A DNA stretch of 64,000 bases, taken from positions 1,674,001-1,738,000 of the forward strand of contig NZ_CP080521.1 of NCBI RefSeq assembly GCF_019468565.1, read 5' to 3'. Within the stretch, counting starts at the first letter, position 1. Every line of letters begins with the position of its first letter. Both the position numbers and the translations under genes were made by a program. Below the pieces are notes generated by a model. That model ran no database searches and was not told the origin of the DNA. It saw only the letters and a list, made by a program, of their open reading frames with translations. Below, one piece after another: positions 32,048 through 41,408 of the stretch. The stretch comes from Pseudonocardia sp. DSM 110487. Lineage in GTDB: Bacteria; Actinomycetota; Actinomycetes; Mycobacteriales; Pseudonocardiaceae.

Positions 32048-33712
32048 TCAGCGGGGCGGCGCCGGTGGGCGGGCGGACCGGCCGCGCCGCCGCACGGCGA
32101 GCAGCACAACGGAGGCGAGCAGCGCGCCGCCGATCCCGGCGCCCAGCGCGATCGGCATCATGGGCGAGCTGAACGCCGCGTTGCCGATCCAGGAGTCGCT
32201 CTCCGCCGGAACGCTCGCGGCCCCGCCGCCCGTGTCGGACGACCCGGTCGCCGACGGCTGCGCACCGGCCGCGACGGCACGGGTCTCGTTGCCCGGCAGC
32301 GCGACGTAGGGGAACTCGTCGAGGAACGTGACGTCGTTGGCGTCCACCCCGTCGCCCGCCGCCAGGGCGTCGACCAGCTTTCCGGCCTGCGCCGCGCCCG
32401 CTACCGCCTGCACTTCGATGTCGATGACGTCGTCGGTGAGCCGACGCCCGTTCGGGAAGCCCTGCAGGTCCCCGCCGAGGACACCCAGCCGGTTCGGGTC
32501 GGACGCAGGCGCGATCGACGTGTTGAGCCGCAGCATCTCCGACGGCTGGAACTGCTTCGGGTCGGTGTCGGCGTTGAGGACGTGGCTGTTCAGATCCGCC
32601 TGGATCGGGGCCTGCGTCCCGTCGAGCGTCGGCGCGTTCTTGGCGATCCCGGTCAGGAAGATCTCGACCAGGTCGTTGCGCGGCGTCGCGGGTGCCGGCA
32701 CCCCGTAGATGCCTTCGAGGAGCCTCGCGAGCTCCGGATCGGTCACCCACTTCACGACGTCGGGGATGGTCGCGTCCTTCGCCGGGGCCAGCCCGTTGAA
32801 CGCGTCCTTCAGCCCCGCAGGCAGCACGACCTCGTTGACCAGCGGGTTGCCCAGCCGGGACACCTGCACCGGCTCACCCACCGCGGTGGCCGTGCCCGGG
32901 GAGAGCTGCAGCGAGCGGCGCTCCGTGTCGCTCCAGACGCCGATCACCGGGTTGCGCTGTGGGTCGCCCCCGGCCGTGACCTCCGACAGGGGCACCTGCA
33001 GCGCCCAGGTGTTGACGTTGGTGCCGGCGAGGGTGTCCTGGCCGACCTCGGACAGGTCACCCCCGTAGAGCAGGTCGAACACGCGCAGGTCGGCGAAGAA
33101 CGGGTCCTCGGCGGAGCCCACGTAGACCTGGCCGCCGCCCGGAACGTCCTTGATCGCCTGGTCGCGCAGCGTCGCGTAGTCCGGGATCGACGCGGCACCG
33201 AGCTGCGACGGCGCGACCTGGCCCTCGAGCAGCTTCGTCCAGCCGCCGCCCTTGCTCACCGAGAGCGTGTAGTACTGGCGGAACAGCAGGTTCTCGTCAT
33301 CCAGGCTGGTCACCGGGCCGTTGTTGTAGAGGAACGTGTCGTTCCCCCGCCGGTCTTCCGTGCGGAACGTGAGCCGGTAACCGACGTCGGGCTTGGCGTT
33401 GCCGTCGGTGTCGATGTTGATGTCGTAGTTCGCGTCGGTGGCCCACGGGTAGAAAGTGGGGCCGCCGTTCGGTTCCTGAAGGCCGAACCAGTCGGCGACG
33501 AACGTCACGGTGTCCGGCTTGTCGGGGCTGACGAACGCGTAGACGTCCGTGTTGTCCACGGCAGGGTCCGCGGCGATCAGGGGCGCCTCGCGGTGGCTCG
33601 AGGCGGTCGCCGGACCTGCGCCGACGCCGGCCAGTAGCGCGGCGAGCACCACCGCGCCGGTTGCTGCGAACGCAGCTGGTCCGTGACCTCGTGGTCGGGA
33701 TGGACGGGACAT
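32048..33712 (-). CDS. DUF4331 secreted/membrane protein
   Basis: A 554-residue protein with GGAGGGAAG before ATG 33712. An N-terminal signal peptide ends around GPATASSHREAP; SSHREAPLI is the DUF4331 hallmark at the mature N-terminus, followed by DNTDVYAFVSPDKPDTVTFVADW. The domain spans most of the protein. The C-terminus has one membrane helix (IALGAGIGGALLASVVLLAV) and a basic tail, so the bulk is likely exposed outside and anchored. No enzymatic motif is known. It is the first gene of the DUF4331-TPR-NicO-sigma-anti-sigma operon. Confidence 0.88.
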   Translation of the reverse strand: MSRPSRPRGHGPAAFAATGAVVLAALLAGVGAGPATASSHREAPLIAADPAVDNTDVYAFVSPDKPDTVTFVADWFGLQEPNGGPTFYPWATDANYDINIDTDGNAKPDVGYRLTFRTEDRRGNDTFLYNNGPVTSLDDENLLFRQYYTLSVSKGGGWTKLLEGQVAPSQLGAASIPDYATLRDQAIKDVPGGGQVYVGSAEDPFFADLRVFDLLYGGDLSEVGQDTLAGTNVNTWALQVPLSEVTAGGDPQRNPVIGVWSDTERRSLQLSPGTATAVGEPVQVSRLGNPLVNEVVLPAGLKDAFNGLAPAKDATIPDVVKWVTDPELARLLEGIYGVPAPATPRNDLVEIFLTGIAKNAPTLDGTQAPIQADLNSHVLNADTDPKQFQPSEMLRLNTSIAPASDPNRLGVLGGDLQGFPNGRRLTDDVIDIEVQAVAGAAQAGKLVDALAAGDGVDANDVTFLDEFPYVALPGNETRAVAAGAQPSATGSSDTGGGAASVPAESDSWIGNAAFSSPMMPIALGAGIGGALLASVVLLAVRRRGRSARPPAPPR

Positions 33713-33917
33713 GCGCTTCCCTCCATGGGCAGCACGGGACGACCGGGCACGACACGTCGTCCCGGTTGTCGGATGGGCGAGACCACACGGCCGGCCGCCG
33801 GCCCGCGCCGTGCGGGTCCGGGTCGTGCCGGTCTGCCCATGCCTTCGCACGACCCCCCGCGCGCGGTTCGCCGCAGTCAGGACGAGGTGATCCAGAAACG
33901 CTGCGTAGGGTGGCTTC

Positions 33918-34727
33918 GTGGGAACCATCGTCTCCTTCCATGCGCACCCCGACGACGAGTCGATCGCGTCCGCCGGCACCCTCGCCAGGGCGGCCGCCGC
34001 AGGTCACCGCGTCGTCCTGGTCTTCGGCACCCGCGGTGAGCTCGGCGAGCCCGTCCCGGGCGTTCTGGCGCCGGGGGAGCAGCTGTCCATGCGCCGATCC
34101 GCGGAGTGCTACGCGTCGGCCGCGGCGATCGGGGCCAAGCGCGTGGAGTTCCTCGGCTACACCGACTCCGGGATGATGGGCGAGCCGAGCAATGCCGCTC
34201 CGTTCTGCTTCTGGCAGGCCGACGTCGAGCACGCGGCCCGCCGCCTCGCGGTGATCCTCGACGAGGAGGAGCCGGACGTCCTCACCACCTACGACGACAA
34301 CGGCGGCTACGGCCACCCGGACCACATCCAGGTACACCGGGTCGGCAAGCGTGCGGCCGAGCTGTCGGCGGTCCCGGTGGTGGCCCAGCACACGATCAAC
34401 CGCGACTGGATGGTCCGCGGCATGCGCGGGATGGCCGAGTCCGGCCAGCTGCCGGAGGGCTGGCAGGGGCCGAACTTGGAGGAGCCGACGTTCGGCAAGC
34501 CGGAAGCGGAGATCACCCACCGGGTCGAGGCAATCGACTTCGTCGAGCAGAAGCGCGCCTCCATGCGCGCCCACGCGAGCCAGATGTCGCCCGAGCACTT
34601 CTTGCTCGCGATGCCCGATCCGGTCTTCGCGCTGGGGATGGGCACGGAGTTCTACATCGTCGACCCGATGCCAAGCCCGGCGGCGGCGCCGGAGCTGTTC
34701 GAGGAGCTGTTCACGTCCCTGCCGTGA
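33918..34727 (+). CDS. mca: Mycothiol S-conjugate amidase / PIG-L deacetylase
   Basis: A 269-residue zinc amidase. The N-terminal HAHPDDES (residues 8-15) and the later GYGHPDHIQVH segment provide the zinc ligands and catalytic Asp of the PIG-L/MshB/Mca family. The length and the segment EEPDVLTTYDDNGGYGHPDH fit Mca, which cleaves mycothiol-drug adducts, better than MshB, although some dual activity exists. It is probably leaderless: TAGGGT ends 6 nt before GTG 33918. Its 3' end overlaps the convergent permease gene by 17 nt. Confidence 0.85.
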   Translation: MGTIVSFHAHPDDESIASAGTLARAAAAGHRVVLVFGTRGELGEPVPGVLAPGEQLSMRRSAECYASAAAIGAKRVEFLGYTDSGMMGEPSNAAPFCFWQADVEHAARRLAVILDEEEPDVLTTYDDNGGYGHPDHIQVHRVGKRAAELSAVPVVAQHTINRDWMVRGMRGMAESGQLPEGWQGPNLEEPTFGKPEAEITHRVEAIDFVEQKRASMRAHASQMSPEHFLLAMPDPVFALGMGTEFYIVDPMPSPAAAPELFEELFTSLP

Positions 34728-35469
34728 GCGGGCGGCGCACGAGCCCGCGGCACACCAGCTCGAGCATCAGCGCCACCGCCACCGTCTCGACGGCCAGCAG
34801 GAGCACCAGCACCAAAACCTGCACTGCGCCCGCCTGCACGGGGGTGGCGCCGCCCAGCAGCATGCCGACGAACGCGCCGGGGAGGGTGACGAGCCCGACC
34901 GTGCGGGTCTGGTCGAGCGCGGGCACCAGCGCATGGCCCGCGCTCGGCCGGGCGATCTCCAAGGCGGCGTCGCGGGGCAGGAACCCGAGTGAGAGGGCGG
35001 CCTCCACTTCGCCCCGGCGGGTCTGGAGCTCGTCGAGGGTGCGGCGGCCGGCGAGCGACGTGGCCGTCATCGTGCCCCCGATGAGGATGCCTGCCATCGG
35101 GATCACGGCGACCCCGACCGGCGGCACGACACCGGAGAGCACCAGCAGCGCCGTGACCGGGAGCGGGGCCACCGCGATCGGCAGCACGGCCCACCAGCCG
35201 CTGCGGTGCGGCGTGATGCGGCGTGCCGACGTCCATGCCGCGACGGCCACCATCACCAGCACGAACACCGCGCTGAACAGCACCGAGCCGACGATCGCGC
35301 CGATCAGCAGCGAGACCGCGCCGAGCTGGAGAACGGCCCGCGCGCCGGCGATGAGGGTCGGCCGGCCGGTGCCGAGGTGCGTCACCGCCGCGAGGGCAGC
35401 CGCCACGACCACCGCGAGCACACCGGCCACGGCCAGCCCCGGCCCGATGACCACCGTCGTCGTCCCCAT
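34711..35469 (-). CDS. FetB/YbbM-like ABC transporter permease
   Basis: A 252-residue protein with about six or seven membrane spans (AVAGVLAVVVAAALAAV, AVLQLGAVSLLIGAIVGSVLFSAVFVLVMVAVAAW, and so on) and the UPF0014 signature SLGFLPRDAALEIARPSAGHALVPALDQTRTVGLVTLPGAFVGMLLGGATPVQAGAVQ. In E. coli the relative FetB works with the ATPase FetA in iron export. No ATPase gene is adjacent here, so this is either an orphan permease or partnered elsewhere. ATG 35469 was chosen because the translated extension upstream is non-coding-like. Confidence 0.85.
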   Translation of the reverse strand: MGTTTVVIGPGLAVAGVLAVVVAAALAAVTHLGTGRPTLIAGARAVLQLGAVSLLIGAIVGSVLFSAVFVLVMVAVAAWTSARRITPHRSGWWAVLPIAVAPLPVTALLVLSGVVPPVGVAVIPMAGILIGGTMTATSLAGRRTLDELQTRRGEVEAALSLGFLPRDAALEIARPSAGHALVPALDQTRTVGLVTLPGAFVGMLLGGATPVQAGAVQVLVLVLLLAVETVAVALMLELVCRGLVRRPLTAGT

Positions 35470-35712
35470 GCGGGGATCATCGCGGCTCAACCAGCTCCTC
35501 GCTGGCGCTCGTCGCGGGCGTTCGCCCAAGGCGCTGTGTCCATGATTCGCTCGCAAGCTCGCTCAGTGCGTCGCGTGTCCGTGCGTGCACCGCGTGTCGC
35601 ATGGACGTGGGGCCTGCCACCCGGACGCCGCCTTCGACGGCGGGTAGAGCTAACATCCTGGGCTGGGTCAACAGGCCCGCCGATCGCGCAGCCGGCAGTT
35701 CCAGGAGGACCA

Positions 35713-37461
35713 GTGACCGCCGTCGCCCCCAAGCCGATCGCGCCGGAGTACCCGGCGCGACAGTCGCCCAAGGGCTCGACCTTCCTGAAGATGCTGCGGA
35801 CGACGGACCCCAAGGACATCGCGATCCTGTACCTGGTCACGTCGTTCGGGTTCTTCCTCGCAGGCGGCGCGATGGCGTTGCTGATCCGTGGCGAGCTCGC
35901 GGTGCCGGGCCTGCAGTTCCTGTCGACGGAGCAGTACAACCAGCTGTTCACGATGCACGGCACGATCATGCTGCTGCTGTACGCGACACCGATCCTGTTC
36001 GGGTTCGCGAACTACATCGTGCCGCTGCAGATCGGGGCGCCCGACGTCGCGTTCCCGCGGCTCAACGCCTTCTCCTACTGGCTGTTCCTGTTCGGCGGGC
36101 TCACCGTGCTGTCCGGGTTCCTGACGCCGGGTGGGGCCGCCGACTTCGGCTGGTTCGCCTACACCCCGCTGTCGGACGCCATCCGCTCGCCCGGTGCCGG
36201 CGCCGACCTGTGGATCGTCGGCCTCGTCGTCTCCGGTCTCGGCACGATCCTCGGTGGCGTCAACTTCATCACCACGATCGTCTGCATGCGCGCGCCGGGC
36301 ATGACGATGTTCCGGATGCCGATCTTCACCTGGAACATCCTGGTGACGGCGATCCTGATCCTCATCGCGTTCCCGGTGCTGACCGCCGCGCTGCTGGGCC
36401 TGCTGGCCGACCGCCACTTCGGCGCCCACGTGTTCGACCCCGCCAACGGCGGCGTGATCCTCTGGCAGCACCTGTTCTGGTTCTTCGGCCACCCCGAGGT
36501 CTACATCGTGGCGCTGCCGTTCTTCGGGATCGTCAGTGAGATCTTCCCGGTGTTCAGCCGCAAGCCGGTGTTCGGCTACAAGACGCTGATCTACGCGACG
36601 ATCGCGATCGCCGCGCTGTCGGTGGCCGTGTGGGCGCACCACATGTACGCCACCGGCGCCGTGCTGCTGGCGTTCTTCTCCTTCACCACCTTCCTGATCG
36701 CGATCCCCACGGGCGTCAAGTTCGTGAACTGGATCGGAACCATGTGGAAGGGCCGGCTGACGTTCGAGACGCCGATGATGTTCAGCATCGGCTTCCTGGC
36801 CACGTTCCTGTTCGGCGGGCTGACCGGCATCCTGCTTGCCTCGCCGCCGCTCGACTTCCACGTGTCCGACACCTACTTCGTGGTGGCGCACTTCCACTAC
36901 GTGCTGTTCGGCACGATCGTGTTCGCCACCTACGCCGGCATCTACTTCTGGTTCCCGAAGATGACCGGCCGGTTCCTCGACGAGACCCTCGGCAAGGTCC
37001 ACTTCTGGCTCACGTTCGTCGGCTTCCACCTGACGTTCCTCGTGCAGCACTGGCTCGGCAACGAGGGCTTCCCCCGCCGCTACGCGGACTACCTGCCGAT
37101 CGACGGCTTCGGCGTGCTGAACGCGATCTCCTCGATCGGCGCCTTCGTGCTGGGCGCGTCCACGCTGCCGTTCCTCTGGAACGTCTTCCGCAGCTACCGC
37201 TACGGCCGCGTGGTCACGGTCGACGACCCGTGGGGCTTCGGCAACTCCCTGGAGTGGGCGACGTCCTGCCCGCCGCCGCGGCACAACTTCACCGAGCTGC
37301 CGCGGATCCGGTCGGAGCGCCCTGCGTTCGAGCTGCACTACCCGCACCTGGTGGAGCGCTTCCGCGCCGAGGCCCACATCGGCCACGCCGATCCGGGCGA
37401 GCTCGCCACGGCGGCGGTCGCCAAGCACGCCCTGCCCAGCGACGATCCGAAGTCACGCTGA
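35713..37461 (+). CDS. ctaD: Cytochrome c oxidase subunit I (aa3 type)
   Basis: A 582-residue integral membrane protein with 12 predicted helices, the catalytic subunit of terminal oxidase. GTG 35713 follows AGGAGG. Key motifs are FTMHGTIMLLLYATP (heme a His), FFGHPEVYI (CuB His cross-linked to Tyr), AHHMYATG (CuB His pair) and HFHYVLFGT (heme a3 and heme a His). The copper and heme ligands are therefore complete. Other subunits (ctaC, ctaE) are not in the window. It ends 7 nt before serB, an order also found in mycobacteria. Confidence 0.95.
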   Translation: MTAVAPKPIAPEYPARQSPKGSTFLKMLRTTDPKDIAILYLVTSFGFFLAGGAMALLIRGELAVPGLQFLSTEQYNQLFTMHGTIMLLLYATPILFGFANYIVPLQIGAPDVAFPRLNAFSYWLFLFGGLTVLSGFLTPGGAADFGWFAYTPLSDAIRSPGAGADLWIVGLVVSGLGTILGGVNFITTIVCMRAPGMTMFRMPIFTWNILVTAILILIAFPVLTAALLGLLADRHFGAHVFDPANGGVILWQHLFWFFGHPEVYIVALPFFGIVSEIFPVFSRKPVFGYKTLIYATIAIAALSVAVWAHHMYATGAVLLAFFSFTTFLIAIPTGVKFVNWIGTMWKGRLTFETPMMFSIGFLATFLFGGLTGILLASPPLDFHVSDTYFVVAHFHYVLFGTIVFATYAGIYFWFPKMTGRFLDETLGKVHFWLTFVGFHLTFLVQHWLGNEGFPRRYADYLPIDGFGVLNAISSIGAFVLGASTLPFLWNVFRSYRYGRVVTVDDPWGFGNSLEWATSCPPPRHNFTELPRIRSERPAFELHYPHLVERFRAEAHIGHADPGELATAAVAKHALPSDDPKSR

Positions 37462-37468
37462 CAAGTCC

Positions 37469-38707
37469 ATGACAGCCACGGGCACCAGCGTCCTCATCAC
37501 GGTCACGGGCCCGGACCGGCCCGGCGTGAGCTCCGTCTTGTTCGCGGCGCTCACCCGGCACGGCGTGGACCTCGTCGACGTCGAGCAGGTCGTGATCAGG
37601 GGCAGGCTCACCCTCGGGGTGGTCGTGGTTGCCCACCGCGACCCCGAGGGCCTGCAGGAGGCTGTCGAGCAGGCCATGGCGAGCATCGCCATGCAGGTGC
37701 ACACCACGCTCGAGGTGCGCGACGACCCGGCCGTCCGGCGGCACTCCACGCACGTCGTCGTGGTGCTCGGCCGGCCGATCACGGCCAGGGCGTTCGGGTC
37801 GGTCGCGGCCGCGCTCGCCGATGTCGGTGCCAACATCGACTCGATCCGCCGGGTCGCCGACTACCCGGTCACCGGGCTGGAGCTGATGGTCTCCCCCGAG
37901 CCGGGCGGCGGCAGCGAGAACTACCCGCCCGGCACGCTGCGCGCGCGGCTCGTCGAGGTGGCCCGCACCGCGGGCGTCGACGTCGCCGTCGAGCGGGCCG
38001 GGCTCGCCCGGCGCAGCAAGCGGTTGATCGTTTTCGACGTCGATTCGACGCTCGTGCAGGGCGAGGTCATCGAGATGCTCGCGGCGCACGCGGGCGCCGA
38101 GGCCGAGGTCAGGGCCGTCACCGAGGCGGCGATGCGCGGCGAGCTGGACTTCGCCGAGTCGCTGCGCCGCCGCGTGGCGGTGCTGGCCGGCCTGCCCGAG
38201 TCCGTGCTCGACGAGGTGGCCGCCCGGCTGGAGCTCACCCCGGGCGCCCGCACCACGATCCGCACGCTGAAGCGGCTCGGTTTCCGGTGCGGGGTTGTCT
38301 CCGGCGGGTTCACGCGCGTGATCAAGGGCCTCGTGGACGAGCTGGGGCTGGACTTCTGCGCCGCCAACGAGCTGGAGATCGTCGATGGGCGGCTCACCGG
38401 CAAGGTCGTCGGCGAGATCGTGGACCGGCCGGGCAAGGCGGTGGCGCTGCGCCGGTTCGCCGACAGCTTCGGCGTGCCCCTCGAGCAGTGCGTGGCCGTC
38501 GGCGATGGCGCCAACGACATCGACATGCTGTCCACCGCGGGGCTCGGCGTGGCCTTCAACGCCAAGCCCGCGCTGCGCGAGGTGGCCGACACCGCGCTGT
38601 CGCACCCGTACCTCGACGTCGTCCTGTTCGTCCTCGGCATCACGCGGGACGAGGTCGAGCGCGCCGACGCCGCCGAGGGCCTCCTACGGCGGGTGCCGAT
38701 CGCATGA
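37469..38707 (+). CDS. serB: Phosphoserine phosphatase with N-terminal ACT domains
   Basis: A 412-residue HAD-family enzyme for the last step of serine synthesis. Two ACT-like regulatory modules fill about residues 1-175 (VLITVTGPDRPGVSSVLFAAL, then STHVVVVLGRPITARAFGSV). The phosphatase domain has the nucleophile motif DVDSTLVQGE (about 190), SGGF and GDGANDIDML. The ACT plus HAD layout is that of mycobacterial SerB2, which is controlled by serine. It starts 7 nt after ctaD, suggesting co-transcription. Confidence 0.94.
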   Translation: MTATGTSVLITVTGPDRPGVSSVLFAALTRHGVDLVDVEQVVIRGRLTLGVVVVAHRDPEGLQEAVEQAMASIAMQVHTTLEVRDDPAVRRHSTHVVVVLGRPITARAFGSVAAALADVGANIDSIRRVADYPVTGLELMVSPEPGGGSENYPPGTLRARLVEVARTAGVDVAVERAGLARRSKRLIVFDVDSTLVQGEVIEMLAAHAGAEAEVRAVTEAAMRGELDFAESLRRRVAVLAGLPESVLDEVAARLELTPGARTTIRTLKRLGFRCGVVSGGFTRVIKGLVDELGLDFCAANELEIVDGRLTGKVVGEIVDRPGKAVALRRFADSFGVPLEQCVAVGDGANDIDMLSTAGLGVAFNAKPALREVADTALSHPYLDVVLFVLGITRDEVERADAAEGLLRRVPIA

Positions 38708-38714
38708 CCGGCGG

Positions 38715-40589
38715 GTGCTGACCGTGGCCCGGTCGAGGCAGCGGCTCCTGGTCGGTCGTGGCGCGCCCGAACCGCCCGCCGAGAGCACCGCGGAAGCGCG
38801 GTACGAGGCGGTCTGGAACGCCTACCGCGAGGTGGTGCGGGAACAGGTGGCGGTCGGCCACGACGTGCTGATGCCGCTCCTCGCCGCCCGGGCCGGGCTC
38901 GACCTGGCGGATCCCGCCACCGAGCTGCTCGTCGACGAGGTCGAGGGCGATGTCCTGGACGACCCGGCCGGGCCCGTCACGATGCTCGTCCCGGACGTCG
39001 TGGTGCACGCGCCCGCGCTGACCAACGACGCCGTGCTCACCCACCGGGTCTCCGCCGACGAGCTGGCCGACGAGCACCTCGACCTCGACACCGACCTCGC
39101 CGCGTTCCTGCGCTGCCCCGACCCGTACGTCGACGCCGGACCACTGCACGTGGACGAGCCCGGCGCGGTCGAGCCTGTCCGGTGGGGCGGGCCGCCCGGC
39201 TGGCTGGCCGGGCTGACCGCCGGTGCGCTGCTCGCGGTGCGGGCCACACAGGACGGTGCCGTGACGCTGTCGGTGCTGGACGAGGAGCCGGGCGAGCCGG
39301 CGGAGCTCGTGGCGGCGCTGAGGGCGGTGTACGAGGCAGAGCTGGAGGAATCCCGCCTCCCGGTGCAGGCGGAGCTGCTCGTCCTCGGCCTGCTGCACAG
39401 CGACCGCGCCGCCTTCGCCGAACCCCGCCCGCCGCTCACCGAGCTGGCCGCCGCTGCGGGCCTGCTGCGCCGGGGCGACGAGTTCGCCCACGACGAGTCG
39501 GTGTGGACGGAGGCCGAGATCGTCGACCAAGCGATGCGGCTGGTCACCGGGGTGGAGACCGAGGAGCAGGGGGAGGCCGCGCTCCGGGCGTACGAGCTGC
39601 TCACCGACGCGCACGACCCGGCGGCGTTGCGGGAGGCGCTCGGCCTCATGGAGGACCCGGACGTCCTCGAATCCGTTGTCGACGAGCTGCTGCGCGAACC
39701 CGACGACGACGGGGAGCGGCTGCGGTCCACCGTCGCGCTCGCCGACCGGCTGGTCGCCGTCGCCGGTCGGTCCCCGCGGGAGGCCGTGGCGCGGTGGGTC
39801 GCCGCGGTCGCCGCGGAGCGGGACGGCCGGGTGCTGGACGCCGAGTCGCACCTGCGGGCCGCGGCCGTCGCGGCGCCGGGCTGGCCGCTCGTGGAGGACC
39901 GGTTGGCCTGGTACGAGTCGGACCGCGGCGACGCCGCGGCCGCTGCCGCCCGGTGGACGGCGATCGAGGTGCCCGCCGACGACCCGGATCTCGCCGCCGT
40001 CCGTCCCTTCGCCGCCCCGGCGGGTCCGGAACCCGGCCGCAACGACCCGTGCTGGTGCGGATCGGGCCGCAAGTACAAGCAGTGCCACCTCGGCAGGCCC
40101 GCCCTTGCCGAGCTTCCGGCGCGGGCCGGCTGGCTCTACCGCAAGGCGGTGACGTTCCTGGAGCGCCGCGGGGGCGCCGCCACCGCCGAGCTGGCCTGGT
40201 GGGCCGACACGCTCGACGTCGACTGGGATGCGCCCGAGGTCGTGGACGCGGCGCTCGACGAGGGCGGCTGGGGCGAGACGTTCCTCGCCGAGCGCGGGCC
40301 CCTGCTCCCGGCCGACGAGGCCGAGCTGGCGACGTCGTGGGCGACCGTGGTGCCCGGCCTGTACGAGGTGGAGCGGGTCCAGTTCGGCGAGGGCGTGACG
40401 CTGCGGGACCTCCGCGGCGACGGCCGGGTCGACGCCCGGCCCACCACCGGGGTGAGCCCGGGCATGGGCGAGCTCGTCCTCGCCAGGGCGCTGCCGGACG
40501 GCTCGGGGTCGGGGCACCTGCTCGTCGCGGCGGTCGCGGTGCCGCGGGGCACCGAGCGCGACCTGCTGGCCCAGCTCGGAGATCTCTGA
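38715..40589 (+). CDS. SEC-C motif protein of unknown function
   Basis: A 624-residue acidic protein. GTG 38715 is 7 nt after serB's stop; GTG 38724 is equally possible. Its only clear motif is the SEC-C zinc-binding segment GRNDPCWCGSGRKYKQCHL near residue 440, the same short finger as at the SecA C-terminus. The remainder is helical with many Asp/Glu/Arg and no known fold seen. SEC-C fingers often mediate protein binding. Translation coupling with serB is plausible but no functional link is known. Confidence 0.7.
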   Translation: MLTVARSRQRLLVGRGAPEPPAESTAEARYEAVWNAYREVVREQVAVGHDVLMPLLAARAGLDLADPATELLVDEVEGDVLDDPAGPVTMLVPDVVVHAPALTNDAVLTHRVSADELADEHLDLDTDLAAFLRCPDPYVDAGPLHVDEPGAVEPVRWGGPPGWLAGLTAGALLAVRATQDGAVTLSVLDEEPGEPAELVAALRAVYEAELEESRLPVQAELLVLGLLHSDRAAFAEPRPPLTELAAAAGLLRRGDEFAHDESVWTEAEIVDQAMRLVTGVETEEQGEAALRAYELLTDAHDPAALREALGLMEDPDVLESVVDELLREPDDDGERLRSTVALADRLVAVAGRSPREAVARWVAAVAAERDGRVLDAESHLRAAAVAAPGWPLVEDRLAWYESDRGDAAAAAARWTAIEVPADDPDLAAVRPFAAPAGPEPGRNDPCWCGSGRKYKQCHLGRPALAELPARAGWLYRKAVTFLERRGGAATAELAWWADTLDVDWDAPEVVDAALDEGGWGETFLAERGPLLPADEAELATSWATVVPGLYEVERVQFGEGVTLRDLRGDGRVDARPTTGVSPGMGELVLARALPDGSGSGHLLVAAVAVPRGTERDLLAQLGDL

Positions 40590-40634
40590 GGGCCCTGCGG
40601 AAGCAGGGCAGGGGCGGATGCGTTTGTCCTGGGC

Positions 40635-41366
40635 GTGACCGAGGAACTGTCCGGGACCGGGCTCGCCGACCGACCGGCCGTCAGTGTGCTCGCGCCGCTC
40701 GCGGCCCGCTACGCCGGGAGAGGAGCTCCGGTGTCGGACGGCGTCGTGCGCGCGATGCCGGTCGTCCTGCGTCTGGAGCGTCCACCGGCCGCCCGCACGC
40801 CGGTACTCGAGGCAGCGGCCGCCGCGGCGCTCGCGGTGTGCCTCGACCCGCGCTCGCGGCCGGGAGGCGAGTGGCACGACACCGTCGCGGTCTGGGTGGG
40901 CACGCAGATCCGCAAGATCGCCCGCAGGGCCCGCGGCGCCCACTGGGCGGCCGTGCAGGAGCTCCCGGGCGTGACGTGGGAGGTGGACGGCGCGCAGGCG
41001 CGGGCGCTGTTACCCGGCCCGGTGGACGACGTGCCCCGCGTCGTGTCCCGGCTGCAGATCGGCGGCACCGAGCTCGAACCCGACGAGCCGGGCCCGCCCC
41101 CGACGGGCGCTCCCGTCATCTGGGTGAACGCAGGCCTGAACCTGACCGTCGGCAAAGCGGCCGCGCAGGTGGGGCACGCCTCGATGCTGTACGCCGCGGC
41201 CAACGACCTCACGGAAGTGCCACCGTTCGCGGCGCGGAACGCCGACGCGGGACGGTGGGAGCGGCTGTGCGCCGCGGTCGGCCGCGGTGAGGCGGTCGCC
41301 GTTCGGGACGCGGGCTTCACCGAGGTGGCGCCCGGCACGATCACCTGCATCGCCACGGCGACCTGA
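40635..41366 (+). CDS. PTH2-like peptidyl-tRNA hydrolase family protein
   Basis: A 243-residue protein starting at GTG 40635. The C-terminal half has VIWVNAGLNLTVGKAAAQVGHASMLYA, matching the PTH2 pattern in which a Lys and the K-x-A-A-Q-x-x-H-A segment form the active site, and ends with AVRDAGFTEVAPGTITCIA, typical of the family. The N-terminal about 120 residues are an Ala/Arg-rich extension without recognised motifs. Function: hydrolysis of peptidyl-tRNA, by family. The stop codon lies inside an IdeR-like box that probably serves the next gene. Confidence 0.72.
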   Translation: MTEELSGTGLADRPAVSVLAPLAARYAGRGAPVSDGVVRAMPVVLRLERPPAARTPVLEAAAAAALAVCLDPRSRPGGEWHDTVAVWVGTQIRKIARRARGAHWAAVQELPGVTWEVDGAQARALLPGPVDDVPRVVSRLQIGGTELEPDEPGPPPTGAPVIWVNAGLNLTVGKAAAQVGHASMLYAAANDLTEVPPFAARNADAGRWERLCAAVGRGEAVAVRDAGFTEVAPGTITCIATAT

Positions 41367-41382
41367 GGTTAGGCTCACCGCA
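41364..41382 (+). promoter_or_regulatory. IdeR/DtxR-like iron box
   Basis: The sequence TGAGGTTAGGCTCACCGCA matches 15 of 19 positions of the IdeR consensus TTAGGTTAGGCTAACCTAA. It starts on the upstream gene's TGA and lies 26 bp before the siderophore-binding protein gene, as expected for iron-dependent repression. Confidence 0.65.
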
Positions 41383-41408
41383 CTTTCTCCGACGAGGGGT
41401 GTGCAGAG

